Source: Aliitabrizicola sp031408575
GTDB lineage: Bacteria > Pseudomonadota > Alphaproteobacteria > Rhodobacterales > Rhodobacteraceae
Assembly (NCBI GenBank): GCA_031408575.1
Contig: JANNWS010000119.1
Coordinates: forward strand, 1-64,000
Direction: 5' to 3'
DNA length: 64,000 nt
In this document: piece after piece, positions 16,901 to 24,965 of the stretch
Layout: the number at the start of each line of letters is the position of its first letter
Position numbering within the stretch: position 1 is the stretch's first letter
The notes under the pieces: model-generated
What the model was told of the DNA's origin: nothing
The model's database searches: none
The model's input: the letters and a program-made list of their open reading frames with translations, nothing else
Made by a program: the position numbers and the translations under genes

Positions 16901-16956
16901 GCCTGCATGTTCTGATCCAGAAGCGGGTCGCGCTGTCTCATCTGATAGGATGCCAT
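13909..16956 (-). CDS. ftsK: DNA translocase FtsK
   Basis: A 1015-aa septal DNA motor that clears and aligns chromosome termini at division. The N-terminal quarter has several membrane helices (residues about 25-200), then a long low-complexity linker, then the motor. Walker A GTTGSGKS lies near residue 668 and Walker B VVVVDEMADLM near 799. The C-terminal gamma winged helix (CSTSYIQRKLGIGYNKAARL) reads KOPS-like sites. ATG 16956 is preferred to 16977 because AAGGACGGAAAGACC precedes it and the longer start would overlap the aminotransferase gene. Length is slightly above the usual 770-900 aa because of the linker. Confidence 0.95.
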   Translation of the reverse strand: MASYQMRQRDPLLDQNMQATLERRGKELLGLIMIGAAIAATLMLWSYTPEDPGWMVATDGPAQNAMGRFGAATASTLIIICGKGAWGIPLILLAWGVRFATHRGEDRAVGRMIFAVIAVALASVFAATHVPGAEWTHSFGLGGLFGDTIVGAMLGVLPLGAGAGLKLLSLMSGIALIAMGLFVTGFEKGELRAIARFLIVGVVLTYAQLAAALGRGAAETARAAQMLRERQAERRMAGRIAGSSAIAESAGAQGWVSRLRQGRNDAAAKPLFEPQPLSGGGRARFVGADTRLRAEQRYAGASLGAEAVAAPGVFSAPVRMATTPPRPRGGLLAMMKRSIEPELIEPVLSSQAALADQPSDDRISARISDAIRTRVRPGLLAGTSTAAARSATARQEPPVVGRATGPNPLIATFDSKRGLATSSATPLVAGEDRDQGGTADSDDDGWDADDIDTFDDDLHELSVMEPVGLPRLGAVLSAPDSRRVVQQPAKKPAPPSRQAVSESQPRLRFDDPAPAYEVPPLSLLSAPEVTKERHLSNDALEENARMLESVLDDYGVKGEITSVRPGPVVTMYELEPAPGLKASRVIGLADDIARSMSALSARVSTVPGRTVIGIELPNVHREKVVLREILSARDFGDSNMRLPLALGKDIGGDPVVANLAKMPHLLIAGTTGSGKSVAINTMILSLLYKLTPEECRLIMIDPKMLELSVYDGIPHLLSPVVTDPKKAVVALKWVVGEMEERYRKMSRMGVRNIEGYNGRVREALAKGEMFKRTIQTGFDEETGDPVFETDEFQPVTIPYIVVVVDEMADLMMVAGKEIEACIQRLAQMARASGIHLIMATQRPSVDVITGTIKANFPTRISFQVTSKIDSRTILGEQGAEQLLGMGDMLYMAGGAKITRIHGPFVSDEEVEEIVNHLKSYGPPVYMSGVIDGVEDDKADDIDMVLGLATGEGDDALYDQAVAIVAKDRKCSTSYIQRKLGIGYNKAARLVEQMEENHVVTTANHVGKREILLPEH

Positions 16957-16969
16957 GGTCTTTCCGTCC

Positions 16970-18148
16970 TTACGCATACAGGCAGTCGCGAAGCCGTGTC
17001 AGGCCGCGCCGCGTCTCGTCCCGGGGGGCCACAAGGGCGACCCGAATGTAATCCTTGCCGGGGTTTTCCCCGTCCACATCGCGCGACAGATAGGCACCGG
17101 GCAGCACCCGCACCCCCGTTTCGCGCCATAATCTCAGTGCTGCCGCCTCACCATCTTCGACGGGCAACCACAAAAAGAAACCGCCATCCGGCAGGCGGAA
17201 CCCCTGCATGCCCGCGAAAATCCCGGCGGCATCGACAAATTTTTCCCGGTACAGGGTCCGGCTCGCCACCACATGCGCCTCGTCGCCCCAGGCGCGCTCC
17301 GACACGCGTTGCAGCGGCAGCGGCACCGGTGCCCCGGCAAAGGATCGCAACTTCCGCATCCGGGCAATGCCCTGCGCGCCCCCCGCAACAAAGCCCGACC
17401 GCAGGCCCGGCAGGTTTGAGCGTTTGGACAGCGAATGGAAGGCAAAGACCCGCTCGGGGTCGGCACGCGTTGCTGCCGCTACTTCCAGCACACCGGGGGG
17501 TGGCGCAGCATGCCAGACCTCAGAATAGCATTCATCGGCCAGAACGATGAAATCGTGCTTTTCGGCCAGCGCCAGCAGCCCCGCCCAATACCCGTGGGAG
17601 GCGACAGCGCCTTGCGGATTGGCGGGCGAACACAGATAGGCCAGCGCCACCCGGTTCAGCAGGTCCGGCGCAAGGCCCGCATAATCCGGCAGAAATCCGG
17701 TTGCGGCCGTTGCAGGCACATAGACCGGCTCGGCCCCCAAGGCCAGCGCCGCCACGGCATAGACCTGATAGAACGGGTTGGGCATCAAAACGACCGGGCG
17801 CTGACCGTTCTTTGTCTCGGGACACAGCGCCAGCGCCGCGTTGAACAGCCCTTCGCGCGTGCCGTTCAGCCCCATGATCTGCTCTGGCCCCAGATCGACG
17901 CCGTAGCGCCGCTTCAGCCAGGCGGAGATGGCTGCCAGCAACTCCGGCGTGCCGTCATTCGGCGGATAGACACCAAAGCCGTCCAGATTGGCGGCCAGCA
18001 CCTCGGCGACAAAGCCGGGCTGCGGGTGCGTCGGCTCTCCGATGGTCATGGCAATGGGGTCGCCGCCGGGGGCGTGCGGATCTAGTAGTGCCCGCAAACG
18101 CGGGAATGCGTAATCTGGCAGGTTCGAAAACCGCTCTGGAAACGCCAT
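16970..18148 (-). CDS. Class I/II aminotransferase (N-succinyldiaminopimelate aminotransferase-like)
   Basis: A 392-aa fold-type I PLP enzyme. AMTIGEPTHPQPGFV near residue 33, LCSPANPQGAV in the middle and the PLP lysine in FHSLSKRSNLPGLRSGF show the class. The subfamily resembles DapC, which makes N-succinyl-LL-2,6-diaminopimelate for lysine and peptidoglycan synthesis. DapC annotation by eye is uncertain, since related alanine or aspartate transaminases look alike. The gene lies 13 bp upstream of ftsK in the same direction and probably shares its transcript. Confidence 0.85.
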   Translation of the reverse strand: MAFPERFSNLPDYAFPRLRALLDPHAPGGDPIAMTIGEPTHPQPGFVAEVLAANLDGFGVYPPNDGTPELLAAISAWLKRRYGVDLGPEQIMGLNGTREGLFNAALALCPETKNGQRPVVLMPNPFYQVYAVAALALGAEPVYVPATAATGFLPDYAGLAPDLLNRVALAYLCSPANPQGAVASHGYWAGLLALAEKHDFIVLADECYSEVWHAAPPPGVLEVAAATRADPERVFAFHSLSKRSNLPGLRSGFVAGGAQGIARMRKLRSFAGAPVPLPLQRVSERAWGDEAHVVASRTLYREKFVDAAGIFAGMQGFRLPDGGFFLWLPVEDGEAAALRLWRETGVRVLPGAYLSRDVDGENPGKDYIRVALVAPRDETRRGLTRLRDCLYA

Positions 18149-18283
18149 TACTGCCTCATTGTCAGGGTCGTCGCGCCCTGTTCACGATCACGATAGCCAA
18201 GGTTTGCCGCCCGGTCCAGAAAAACGCCGTGCTTTACCCGACCAGAGGCGGATTTTTGTGGCTTTTTAGCCCGTTGTGGCGAG

Positions 18284-19603
18284 TTATGCCAAGGCCCGCT
18301 CGACCGCCGAGGCCAATCGCAGCAGCCGCGCCTCGGCCCTTGCGGCGCCCATCAGGCTGATCCCGCAAGATGGCTCGCCTGCGGGCAGGGTGATCGCGCA
18401 CAGTCCCATCAGATTGGCGATGCGGGTATTTCGCAGCGCAGCAAGGTTTTCAGTCACATAATAGGCCTCGTCCGTCATCAGCCGCAAGACTTCCGGCGGC
18501 AGGTTGGGGACGGTCGGCAGGATCACCGCATCCGCCCCCGCCACCCGGTCCGCCCAGATCGCCCGCAGCGTCTGCAACCGACGCCATCCCGCTACATAGT
18601 CGGCAGCCGTGTGATCCGCGCCGGTGCGGAACCGCTCAAGAATTCGCACAAACATCTTTTGCGGCGCAGCTTCGATCGTATCGCGCCAGATCCCATAAGC
18701 CTCGGCAGTGGCGAGGAGCGCCGCAAGGCCTATCGCCTCGGTCACTTCGGGGGCCACCAGCCGCTCGACCCGCGCGCCGCCCGCGATCAGTTTTGCAACG
18801 GCCCGGTCAAACGCCGCCTCCGGCGCAGGGCGCAGATCATCCAACGCCACCGTCTCCAGCACCAGAATGCGCGATCCGGCAACCGTCGCACCCCGCAAGT
18901 CGGGGGCCGCAGTCCCATGCAAAATCCCCAGAAGCAGCGCACAATCCTCGACGTTGCGGGCCAGCGGGCCGATCGTGTCAAAGCGCTCAAACAGCGGCAC
19001 CACACCGGCCATGGGCAGCAAACCGATGGTCGTCTTCAGCCCCACCAGATCATTCCACGCGGCAGGTATCCGCACCGACCCCATGGAATCCGACCCGATT
19101 GAGGCCGGGGCCAGCCCGAAGGCAACCGACGCCGCCGCCCCCGACGATGAGCCGCCCGCCACCGCCCCCGGATCGTTCACGCACGGCGGGGTCGCCGCCA
19201 CGGGGTTCAGCCCCAACCCCGAAAACGCCAGTTCCGACATATGCGTCTTGCCGAGACAGATGAGACCCTGCTGCGTCGCACGCGCCAGCACTTCGGCATC
19301 GCGCGCAGGCACGCGATCCTTCAGCAGCGCCGACCCCGACTCGGTCGCAATCCCGGCGCTGTCGAAAAGGTCCTTCCATGACAGCGGCACGCCATCCAGC
19401 AACCCTTTGCGAAGGCCCGCTTTCGCGCGGCCCGCCGCCGCCATCGCCTCGGCCCGCGCCCGCGCCGGGGTGAGGCGTGCATAGATCCGCCCGGCCAGCG
19501 GATGGGCGTTGATGGCCGCAAGCTGCGCCTCGACCAGTTCCACCGGGTGTACCTTGCCCGCCCCGATGGCCCGCCCCAGATCGCCCGCTGTCCGCTTGTC
19601 CAT
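18284..19603 (-). CDS. Amidase (amidase signature family)
   Basis: A 439-aa amidase-signature enzyme with the catalytic Lys in GVPLSWKDLFDSAG, the glycine/serine-rich signature AGGSSSGAAASVAFGLAP and the bridging Ser in GSDSMGSVRIPAAW. It hydrolyses a C-N amide bond; the substrate is unknown. Family size is normal. ATG 19603 has AGGGAGACGGAC upstream and replaces a longer start at 19942 that would run into the divergent hydroxylase gene. No gatB or gatC neighbour is present, so it is unlikely to be the GatA amidotransferase subunit. Confidence 0.87.
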   Translation of the reverse strand: MDKRTAGDLGRAIGAGKVHPVELVEAQLAAINAHPLAGRIYARLTPARARAEAMAAAGRAKAGLRKGLLDGVPLSWKDLFDSAGIATESGSALLKDRVPARDAEVLARATQQGLICLGKTHMSELAFSGLGLNPVAATPPCVNDPGAVAGGSSSGAAASVAFGLAPASIGSDSMGSVRIPAAWNDLVGLKTTIGLLPMAGVVPLFERFDTIGPLARNVEDCALLLGILHGTAAPDLRGATVAGSRILVLETVALDDLRPAPEAAFDRAVAKLIAGGARVERLVAPEVTEAIGLAALLATAEAYGIWRDTIEAAPQKMFVRILERFRTGADHTAADYVAGWRRLQTLRAIWADRVAGADAVILPTVPNLPPEVLRLMTDEAYYVTENLAALRNTRIANLMGLCAITLPAGEPSCGISLMGAARAEARLLRLASAVERALA

Positions 19604-19684
19604 GTCCGTCTCCCTGCCATATCGCAAAGGGTAGCGGCAGAGCATCGCATGGACAATCCCGCCAGCGGGGTCATATTGCGCTGT

Positions 19685-20911
19685 ATGATAATCGACAGTG
19701 ACATCCTGATTGCGGGCGGCGGGCTGAACGGCCCCGCATTGGCGCTGGCGCTGGCGCAGGGCGGGTTGCGCGTCACCGTGATCGACGCGCGCCCGGCACC
19801 CGCGCGCGCCGAGCGGGGCTTTGACGGGCGGGCTTATGCGCTGGCCATCGCCTCCAAACGCCTGCTGACCATGCTGGGCGCGTGGCCGCGCGTGGCCGAC
19901 AAATGCCAGCCGATCCTGCAGATCAAGGCGAGCGACGGGCATGCCGGGGCCGGGGCCGCGCCGTTCTTTCTGACCTTTGACGCCGCCGAGATCGAAGAAG
20001 GCCCGATGGGCTTTCTGCTGGAGGACCGGTTTCTGTATACCGCCTTCCTTCAGGCGATGGCGGAAGAGCCGAACATCACCCTGATTTCAGGCGACAGCGT
20101 TGTTGCCCAACAGGTGACGGCCACACAGGCCAGCGTGACACTCGCCTCGGGGCGCAGTCTGACCGGGCGCCTGCTGGTCGGCTGCGACGGACGCGGCAGC
20201 GGCACCGCCACCCGCGCGGGAATTGCGCGTACCGGCTGGGGCTATGGCCAAACGGCGCTTGTCACCGCCATTGCCCATGAGTTGCCGCATCATGGCATAG
20301 CGCATCAGTTCTTCATGCCGTCGGGCCCGCTGGCGATCCTGCCGCTGCCGGGAAACCGCTCGTCCATCGTGTGGAGCGAGACCGAGGCCAACGCTGCCGC
20401 CATTCAGGCGCTGCCCGACGATCTGTATCTGGCGGCGCTGCGCCCGCGCTTTGGCGATTTCCTGGGGCAGATCAGCTTGGCTGGTGACCGTTTCACCTAC
20501 CCGCTGTCGCTTAGCCTTGCTGTCAGCTTTGTGGCACCGCGTCTTGCACTGGTGGGCGATGCCGCCCACGGCGTGCATCCCATCGCTGGGCAAGGCCTGA
20601 ACCTTGGCCTGCGCGATGTCGGCGCACTGGCGCAGGTACTGATCGAGGCGCAGCGGCGCGGCGAAGATATCGGTGCGGTCGATGTGCTGGAGCGGTATCA
20701 GCGCTGGCGCAGGTTTGACGCAACCGCCTTGGCGCTTGGCATGGATATGGTCAACCGGCTGTTTTCCAACGATAATCCTATACTGCGAGCGACGCGTGAC
20801 CTTGGGCTTGGGCTGGTGAACGCCATGCCGGGCCTGCGCCGCCGGTTCATCCGCCAGGCGGCGGGGCTGACCGGTGATCTGCCAAAACTGCTGGCAGGTC
20901 AGCAGATCTGA
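19685..20911 (+). CDS. UbiH/UbiF/COQ6 family FAD-dependent hydroxylase
   Basis: A 408-aa flavin monooxygenase of the ubiquinone hydroxylase family. It has the N-terminal GxGxxG-type motif ILIAGGGLNGPALALAL, the DG motif VGCDGRGS and the C-terminal LVGDAAHGVHPIAGQGLNLG that binds FAD. It probably hydroxylates the ring of a ubiquinone precursor at the membrane; which carbon cannot be told from the sequence. ATG 19685 places the FAD motif near residue 7, as usual for the family. It is divergent from the amidase, with 81 bp between them. Confidence 0.88.
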   Translation: MIIDSDILIAGGGLNGPALALALAQGGLRVTVIDARPAPARAERGFDGRAYALAIASKRLLTMLGAWPRVADKCQPILQIKASDGHAGAGAAPFFLTFDAAEIEEGPMGFLLEDRFLYTAFLQAMAEEPNITLISGDSVVAQQVTATQASVTLASGRSLTGRLLVGCDGRGSGTATRAGIARTGWGYGQTALVTAIAHELPHHGIAHQFFMPSGPLAILPLPGNRSSIVWSETEANAAAIQALPDDLYLAALRPRFGDFLGQISLAGDRFTYPLSLSLAVSFVAPRLALVGDAAHGVHPIAGQGLNLGLRDVGALAQVLIEAQRRGEDIGAVDVLERYQRWRRFDATALALGMDMVNRLFSNDNPILRATRDLGLGLVNAMPGLRRRFIRQAAGLTGDLPKLLAGQQI

Positions 20912-21277
20912 AGGCCGAGGATCAGGCATTTGTCCGGCTGGAAATCCAAAACTCTCAACAAGCCCCGTTTTTCCTGCAGCATTTGACCAGCGTGAAATCC
21001 TGCCTCGCCTGCCCCAGCCCGCACACGGCGCGGGCATTCTTCGCGGAAAACTATTTACTGGACAGATTACCGGGCGCTTGTCAGCCCTCGGCAGGCGCGG
21101 CAGGATTTGCCAACCACGACGCCCGGCACTACATCCACTGCCCAACGGCCTTTGGCGTTGTGGGCCAGGAGGAGGAAAAGGCTGCCCCTCAGCATTTTCT
21201 ATCCGCTTGACGCCCCGAGATGATTGTCGAGGCTGCATGGCCGTCGGTTTGAAGCAGCCGCACAACCGGACAGACCC
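20912..21277. other. 366-bp intergenic region, no supported feature
   Basis: Between the UbiH-type gene and the convergent Trm112-like gene. Short open frames exist on both strands, but none has a ribosome binding site with recognisable content. No tRNA, strong hairpin with T run, or direct repeat was seen. It may be decayed coding DNA. Confidence 0.3.
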
Positions 21278-21472
21278 TCAGTCGATTGCCCGTGCCTCGC
21301 TGACCAGCATGATCGGAATTCCACCGCGTATTGGAAAGGCGAGCGACGCTGCGCGCGATACCAGTTCTTGCCGCTCGGCGTCATAGCTCAGCACCGCTTG
21401 CGTCACCGGGCAGACCAGCACTTCCAGCATTCGGCGGTCATGCGCAGCATCCTCGGTTGGCCCGTCGGTCAC
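21278..21472 (-). CDS. Trm112 family protein
   Basis: A 64-aa protein of the Trm112/YcaR family, recognised by MLEVLVCPVTQAVLSYD near residue 15 and AFPIRGGIPIMLVSEARAI at the C-terminus. Family members act as small partners of methyltransferases or other enzymes. The usual second Cys of the first CPxC zinc pair is replaced (CPVT), so this copy probably does not bind zinc. Its ATG overlaps the stop of the LON-domain gene by 4 bp. Confidence 0.87.
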   Translation of the reverse strand: MTDGPTEDAAHDRRMLEVLVCPVTQAVLSYDAERQELVSRAASLAFPIRGGIPIMLVSEARAID

Positions 21473-22113
21473 TGCATGATCTCTTCGCCGGTGCCGCCGC
21501 GCAGCGCAAATTCGATCAGCGTGACAAGCGTTTCGCGCCGCGTGGCCAGCGAAGGTGCCTCAAGCAGAGCCTGCTTTTCGTCCGGCGCAAACGGGCACAG
21601 CATAGACAACGAGTTGATCAGCAACTCTTCATCTGCGCCCTTCAGGCTGCCCCAGTCGGTGGAAAGTTCCAATGCTTCGAAATAGCGCTTCAGTGCGGCC
21701 ATGAATTCGGTGCGGCGAAATCCGGGGTCCGATTCGGCCCCGCCAAGATCGCGTCCGAACGGGGTCCAGTCCACCTGACAGCGACGATAGGGGGAAAAGC
21801 CCTGCACCTCTTGCACGACGCGAAACCGTGACATGCCCGACAAAGTGATCATGTAGCGCCCGTCCTCGGTTTCCGAAAATCCGGTCAGACGGCCGGAACA
21901 TCCGATGGCGTGCAGCCGCTTTTCTGCGGCCTCCGGCACCTCGCGCGGCTGGATCATCCCGATCAACCGGTGCTTGGTTTTCATCGTGTCTTCCAGCATC
22001 TGCAAATACCGCGGCTCGAAGATGTGCAGCGGCAACCGGGCGCGCGGCAGCAACAGCGCGCCGGGCAGCGGGAAGACGGGGATCGTGTCGGGAAGGTCGG
22101 TCGGTTTTATCAT
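21469..22113 (-). CDS. LON peptidase substrate-binding domain protein
   Basis: A 214-aa stand-alone Lon N-terminal (LAN/PUA-like) domain: IPVFPLPGALLLPRARLPLH and IFEPRYLQMLEDTM at the start and an IGCSGRLTGFSETEDGRY segment in the middle. There is no AAA or protease domain, so it is not Lon itself; it may bind substrates or act as an adaptor. Translationally coupled to the Trm112-like gene and 27 bp downstream of the cnoX-like gene, so the three probably form one transcript. Confidence 0.88.
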   Translation of the reverse strand: MIKPTDLPDTIPVFPLPGALLLPRARLPLHIFEPRYLQMLEDTMKTKHRLIGMIQPREVPEAAEKRLHAIGCSGRLTGFSETEDGRYMITLSGMSRFRVVQEVQGFSPYRRCQVDWTPFGRDLGGAESDPGFRRTEFMAALKRYFEALELSTDWGSLKGADEELLINSLSMLCPFAPDEKQALLEAPSLATRRETLVTLIEFALRGGTGEEIMQ

Positions 22114-22140
22114 GAGACTGTACCTAGACCGCCGCGACGA

Positions 22141-23043
22141 TCAGGCAAATATCATTGACGACAGACGACGCCGGCCTTTCAGCACAATGGGGTCGGTCGG
22201 CTTGAGCGCGTCAAAGATGATGAAAAGCTGGGTCTTTGCCGCACCCTCGTTCCAATCGCGGTCGCGCCGGAACAGATCGAGCAACTCGTCCACCGCCTCA
22301 TCGACCTTGCCTGCAGCATGCAGCGCCAGCGCCAGATCGAACCGCGCCTGATGATCGTTCTCATCCGCCGCAACGGCGCGGCGCAGGTCATCCTCGGGGC
22401 CGGCATTCGCGGCCTGCCGGGCCAGTTCTATCTGCGCCCGTGCCGCCTCGATCTCTTTCGCACCAGCGATTTCCGGTGGTGTTGCGTCGGCAAGCGCTTG
22501 CGCCTGATCCGTCTCGCCCAGCGCAAGATGCGCGCGGATCAGCCCGCCGTAAGCCGCCGCATTGGCGGGATCTTCGCCCAGGATGGCGGCAAACGTTTCG
22601 GCGGCATCCACCGCAGCACCTTCGGTCAGCATCTGCTCGGCCGCCTCAAGCGCCGCCCCCAGCCCGCCGTCGCCCGCAAGGGCGGTCACACGGTCGATGA
22701 AGGCCTTGATCTCGGAGCCCGGAACCGCGCCCTGAAAGCCGTCAACCGGCTGGCCCTGCCAGAAGGCATAAACCGTCGGGATCGACTGGATGCGAAGCTG
22801 CGCCGAGATGCGCGGATTCTGATCGACATCGACCTTCACCAGCTTGACCTTGCCGCCCGCCGCCTTCACCGCCGCCTCGATCACGGGGGTCAGTGTTTTG
22901 CACGGGCCGCACCACGGCGCCCAGAAATCGACGATCACGGGGATCGTCTGGCTTTGTTCAATCACATCAGCAAGGAAGGTCGCTTCGGTCGCGTCCTTGA
23001 TCAGGTCAGCCGGCGGCTGCGGTTTGTCAGCGAATCCCAGCAT
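22141..23043 (-). CDS. cnoX: Thioredoxin domain co-chaperone, CnoX/YbbN type
   Basis: A 300-aa cytoplasmic protein. The N-terminal thioredoxin domain (residues about 20-125) keeps the active site FWAPWCGPCKTLTPVI, and the C-terminal half is TPR-like (ANAAAYGGLIRAHLALGE, ENDHQARFDLALALHAAG). This is the chaperedoxin layout that protects proteins from oxidative aggregation and hands them to GroEL or DnaK. E. coli YbbN lacks the second Cys; here the full CGPC is present, so redox activity is likely, as in Caulobacter CnoX. Confidence 0.87.
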   Translation of the reverse strand: MLGFADKPQPPADLIKDATEATFLADVIEQSQTIPVIVDFWAPWCGPCKTLTPVIEAAVKAAGGKVKLVKVDVDQNPRISAQLRIQSIPTVYAFWQGQPVDGFQGAVPGSEIKAFIDRVTALAGDGGLGAALEAAEQMLTEGAAVDAAETFAAILGEDPANAAAYGGLIRAHLALGETDQAQALADATPPEIAGAKEIEAARAQIELARQAANAGPEDDLRRAVAADENDHQARFDLALALHAAGKVDEAVDELLDLFRRDRDWNEGAAKTQLFIIFDALKPTDPIVLKGRRRLSSMIFA

Positions 23044-23109
23044 GGTTCGACTCCCTCGGATTGGGTTTGGCCTTATATGAGCGTGGGATGCGAAAAGGCC
23101 AAGGGGCGA

Positions 23110-23898
23110 TCAAAGGTCAAAGCTGGCAAACACCGGTACATGGTCTGACGGCTGCAGCCAGCCACGTGCATCGCGCAGGATGCGGCTGCCGTGAGCGGCA
23201 GCCGAGATATCGGGCGTGGCCCAGATATGATCCAGCCTGCGGCCCTTGTCCGCTGTATCCCAGTCGGCGGCCCGATAGGACCACCAGCTGTAAAGCAGCC
23301 CCTGCGGGATGTCCTGCCGGGTGATGTCCACCCAAGCCCCCGCGTCTTGCACCTGCCGAAGATGTTCAACTTCGATCGGCGTGTGGCTGACGATCTTCAG
23401 CAGTTGCTTGTGGTTCCAGACATCATCCTCGCGCGGGGCAATGTTCAGATCGCCCACAAGGATCGCGCGATCCGGCTTTTCCCAGCGGAAATGGTCGCGC
23501 ATGTCGGTCAGGAAATCCAGTTTCTGGCCGAACTTTTCATTCTCGTCGCGGTCCGGAATGTCGCCGCCGGCGGGGACATAGACGTTGTGGATCGTGACCC
23601 CGTTTTCCATCTGTGCCACAACGTGGCGGGCATGGCCCAACTGCGCGAAATCCTTGTCGCCGGCATCCATGATCGGCAGCTTGGACAGGATCGCGACCCC
23701 GTTATAGCCCTTTTGACCCCGTGCCACGATGTAGCGGTAGCCAAGGCCGTGGAACACCTCCAGCGGGATATTGTCGACCGGGCTTTTGCATTCCTGCAAG
23801 CACAGGACATCCGGCATCTCTTCGGACATCAGCCGTGCCACCAGCCCTTCACGAAGACGGACAGAGTTGATGTTCCAGGTCGCGAGGGTAAAGGGCAT
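23110..23898 (-). CDS. xthA: Exodeoxyribonuclease III
   Basis: A 262-aa AP endonuclease/3' exonuclease of base-excision repair. Family motifs: TWNINSVR at residue 7, LCLQECKSP with the metal-binding Glu36, ILVGDLNIAP with the catalytic Asp/Asn, and the C-terminal RLDHIWATP and PSDHVPVFA with Asp/His. ATG 23898 is used because it places the TWNINS motif a few residues from the N-terminus. It is monocistronic and followed by the cnoX-like gene after 66 bp on the same strand. Confidence 0.92.
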   Translation of the reverse strand: MPFTLATWNINSVRLREGLVARLMSEEMPDVLCLQECKSPVDNIPLEVFHGLGYRYIVARGQKGYNGVAILSKLPIMDAGDKDFAQLGHARHVVAQMENGVTIHNVYVPAGGDIPDRDENEKFGQKLDFLTDMRDHFRWEKPDRAILVGDLNIAPREDDVWNHKQLLKIVSHTPIEVEHLRQVQDAGAWVDITRQDIPQGLLYSWWSYRAADWDTADKGRRLDHIWATPDISAAAHGSRILRDARGWLQPSDHVPVFASFDL

Positions 23899-23994
23899 GG
23901 CGCAGTCTCCAGAGGCACGCAAACCCTATGGACTTGGGACGTGATCCTCAACCCTTCCGGTGGCCCGCGCTGGAAATACCAGTCCGACGCCAGC

Positions 23995-24020
23995 AAAAAA
24001 ATGCCGGGCAAACGCCCGGC
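23995..24020 (-). terminator. Intrinsic terminator of the cenR transcript
   Basis: On the minus strand GCCGGGC (24020-24014), loop GTTT, GCCCGGC (24009-24003), then a run of seven or more T residues. It lies about 100 bp past the cenR stop codon and has the classic stem plus U-tract form. Confidence 0.82.
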
Positions 24021-24121
24021 CAGGTCCAACAGGGAGGATGCCGCGCCATAACCCCGACGCGGCAAGGGGATCTTGTTGCGCCCCGACGAAGCCCGCTTCG
24101 GCCCCGCCGGAACGGATCACG

Positions 24122-24808
24122 CTAGGCCACTAGCCGGTAACCGCCGCTTTCCGTTACCAGAATGCGCGCGTTCGACGGATCGGGCTCGATCTTCTGGCGC
24201 AGGCGGTAGATGTGCGTCTCCAGCGTGTGTGTCGTCACACCCGCGTTGTATCCCCAGACCTCATGGAGCAGCACATCACGGGCAACGACGCCCTGACTTG
24301 CGCGGTAGAGATACTTCAGGATGTTGGTTTCTTTCTCCGTCAGTCGGATTTTCCGCTCTTTCTCGTCAACCAGCATCTTCTGGGCGGGCTTGAAGGTGTA
24401 GTGGCCCAGCTGAAAGATCGCGTCTTCGGACTGTTCATGCTGGCGCAGCTGCGCGCGGATGCGCGCCAGCAACACAGGAAACTTGAATGGTTTGGTCACA
24501 TAATCATTGGCCCCGGCGTCCAGGCCAAGAATGGTATCGCTGTCGGAATCATGGCCCGTCAGCATCAGGACCGGGCATTTGACACCCTGCTTGCGCATGC
24601 GGCGGCACAGTTCGCGGCCGTCGGTATCGGGCAGGCCCACGTCAAGGATCACCAGATCATAGTGACCGGCTTTCGCCTTTTCCATGCCTTCGGCCCCGGT
24701 GCGGGCCTCGAACACGTCGAAATCCTCGGTCATCACCAGTTGTTCGCTGAGCGCTTCGCGCAGATCGTCGTCATCATCGACCAGCAGAATTTTCCTGAGG
24801 TTCGCCAT
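24122..24808 (-). CDS. cenR: CenR-type OmpR family response regulator
   Basis: A 228-aa response regulator. The receiver has the acidic cluster VDDDDDL, phospho-acceptor Asp in VILDVGLPDTDG and Lys in TKPFKF; the C-terminal winged helix ends RLRQKIEPDP and ESGGYRLV. The linker and helices (LRQHEQSEDAIFQLG, TFKPAQKMLVDE, LHEVWGYNAGVTTHTLETH) closely match the essential envelope/division regulator CenR of Caulobacter and Rhodobacter as I remember it. No kinase gene is adjacent, which agrees with CenR being an orphan. The call depends on remembered family sequence. Confidence 0.82.
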   Translation of the reverse strand: MANLRKILLVDDDDDLREALSEQLVMTEDFDVFEARTGAEGMEKAKAGHYDLVILDVGLPDTDGRELCRRMRKQGVKCPVLMLTGHDSDSDTILGLDAGANDYVTKPFKFPVLLARIRAQLRQHEQSEDAIFQLGHYTFKPAQKMLVDEKERKIRLTEKETNILKYLYRASQGVVARDVLLHEVWGYNAGVTTHTLETHIYRLRQKIEPDPSNARILVTESGGYRLVA

Positions 24809-24965
24809 TGTCCTGCTCCTCTGTTGCTCTCAGTCAGGTGCATCCCGATCACGTCTTCTGCAAGAATTGCGACAGAGTTCTCACGCGGTCGTGTCGCCAG
24901 ACCGGGATATGTTTCAATTTCCCGGTATCGCGCCTAGATAGGGGGAAGGCGTCGGACAGGTTTTC

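Noticed and set aside
20912..21277. Possible small gene between the UbiH-type gene and the Trm112-like gene
   Set aside because: A 75-codon plus-strand frame exists, but without a ribosome binding site or any recognisable motif.
24809..24965. FMN riboswitch before ribA
   Set aside because: Looked for because ribA is a common target; the short gap shows no conserved RFN-type stems.
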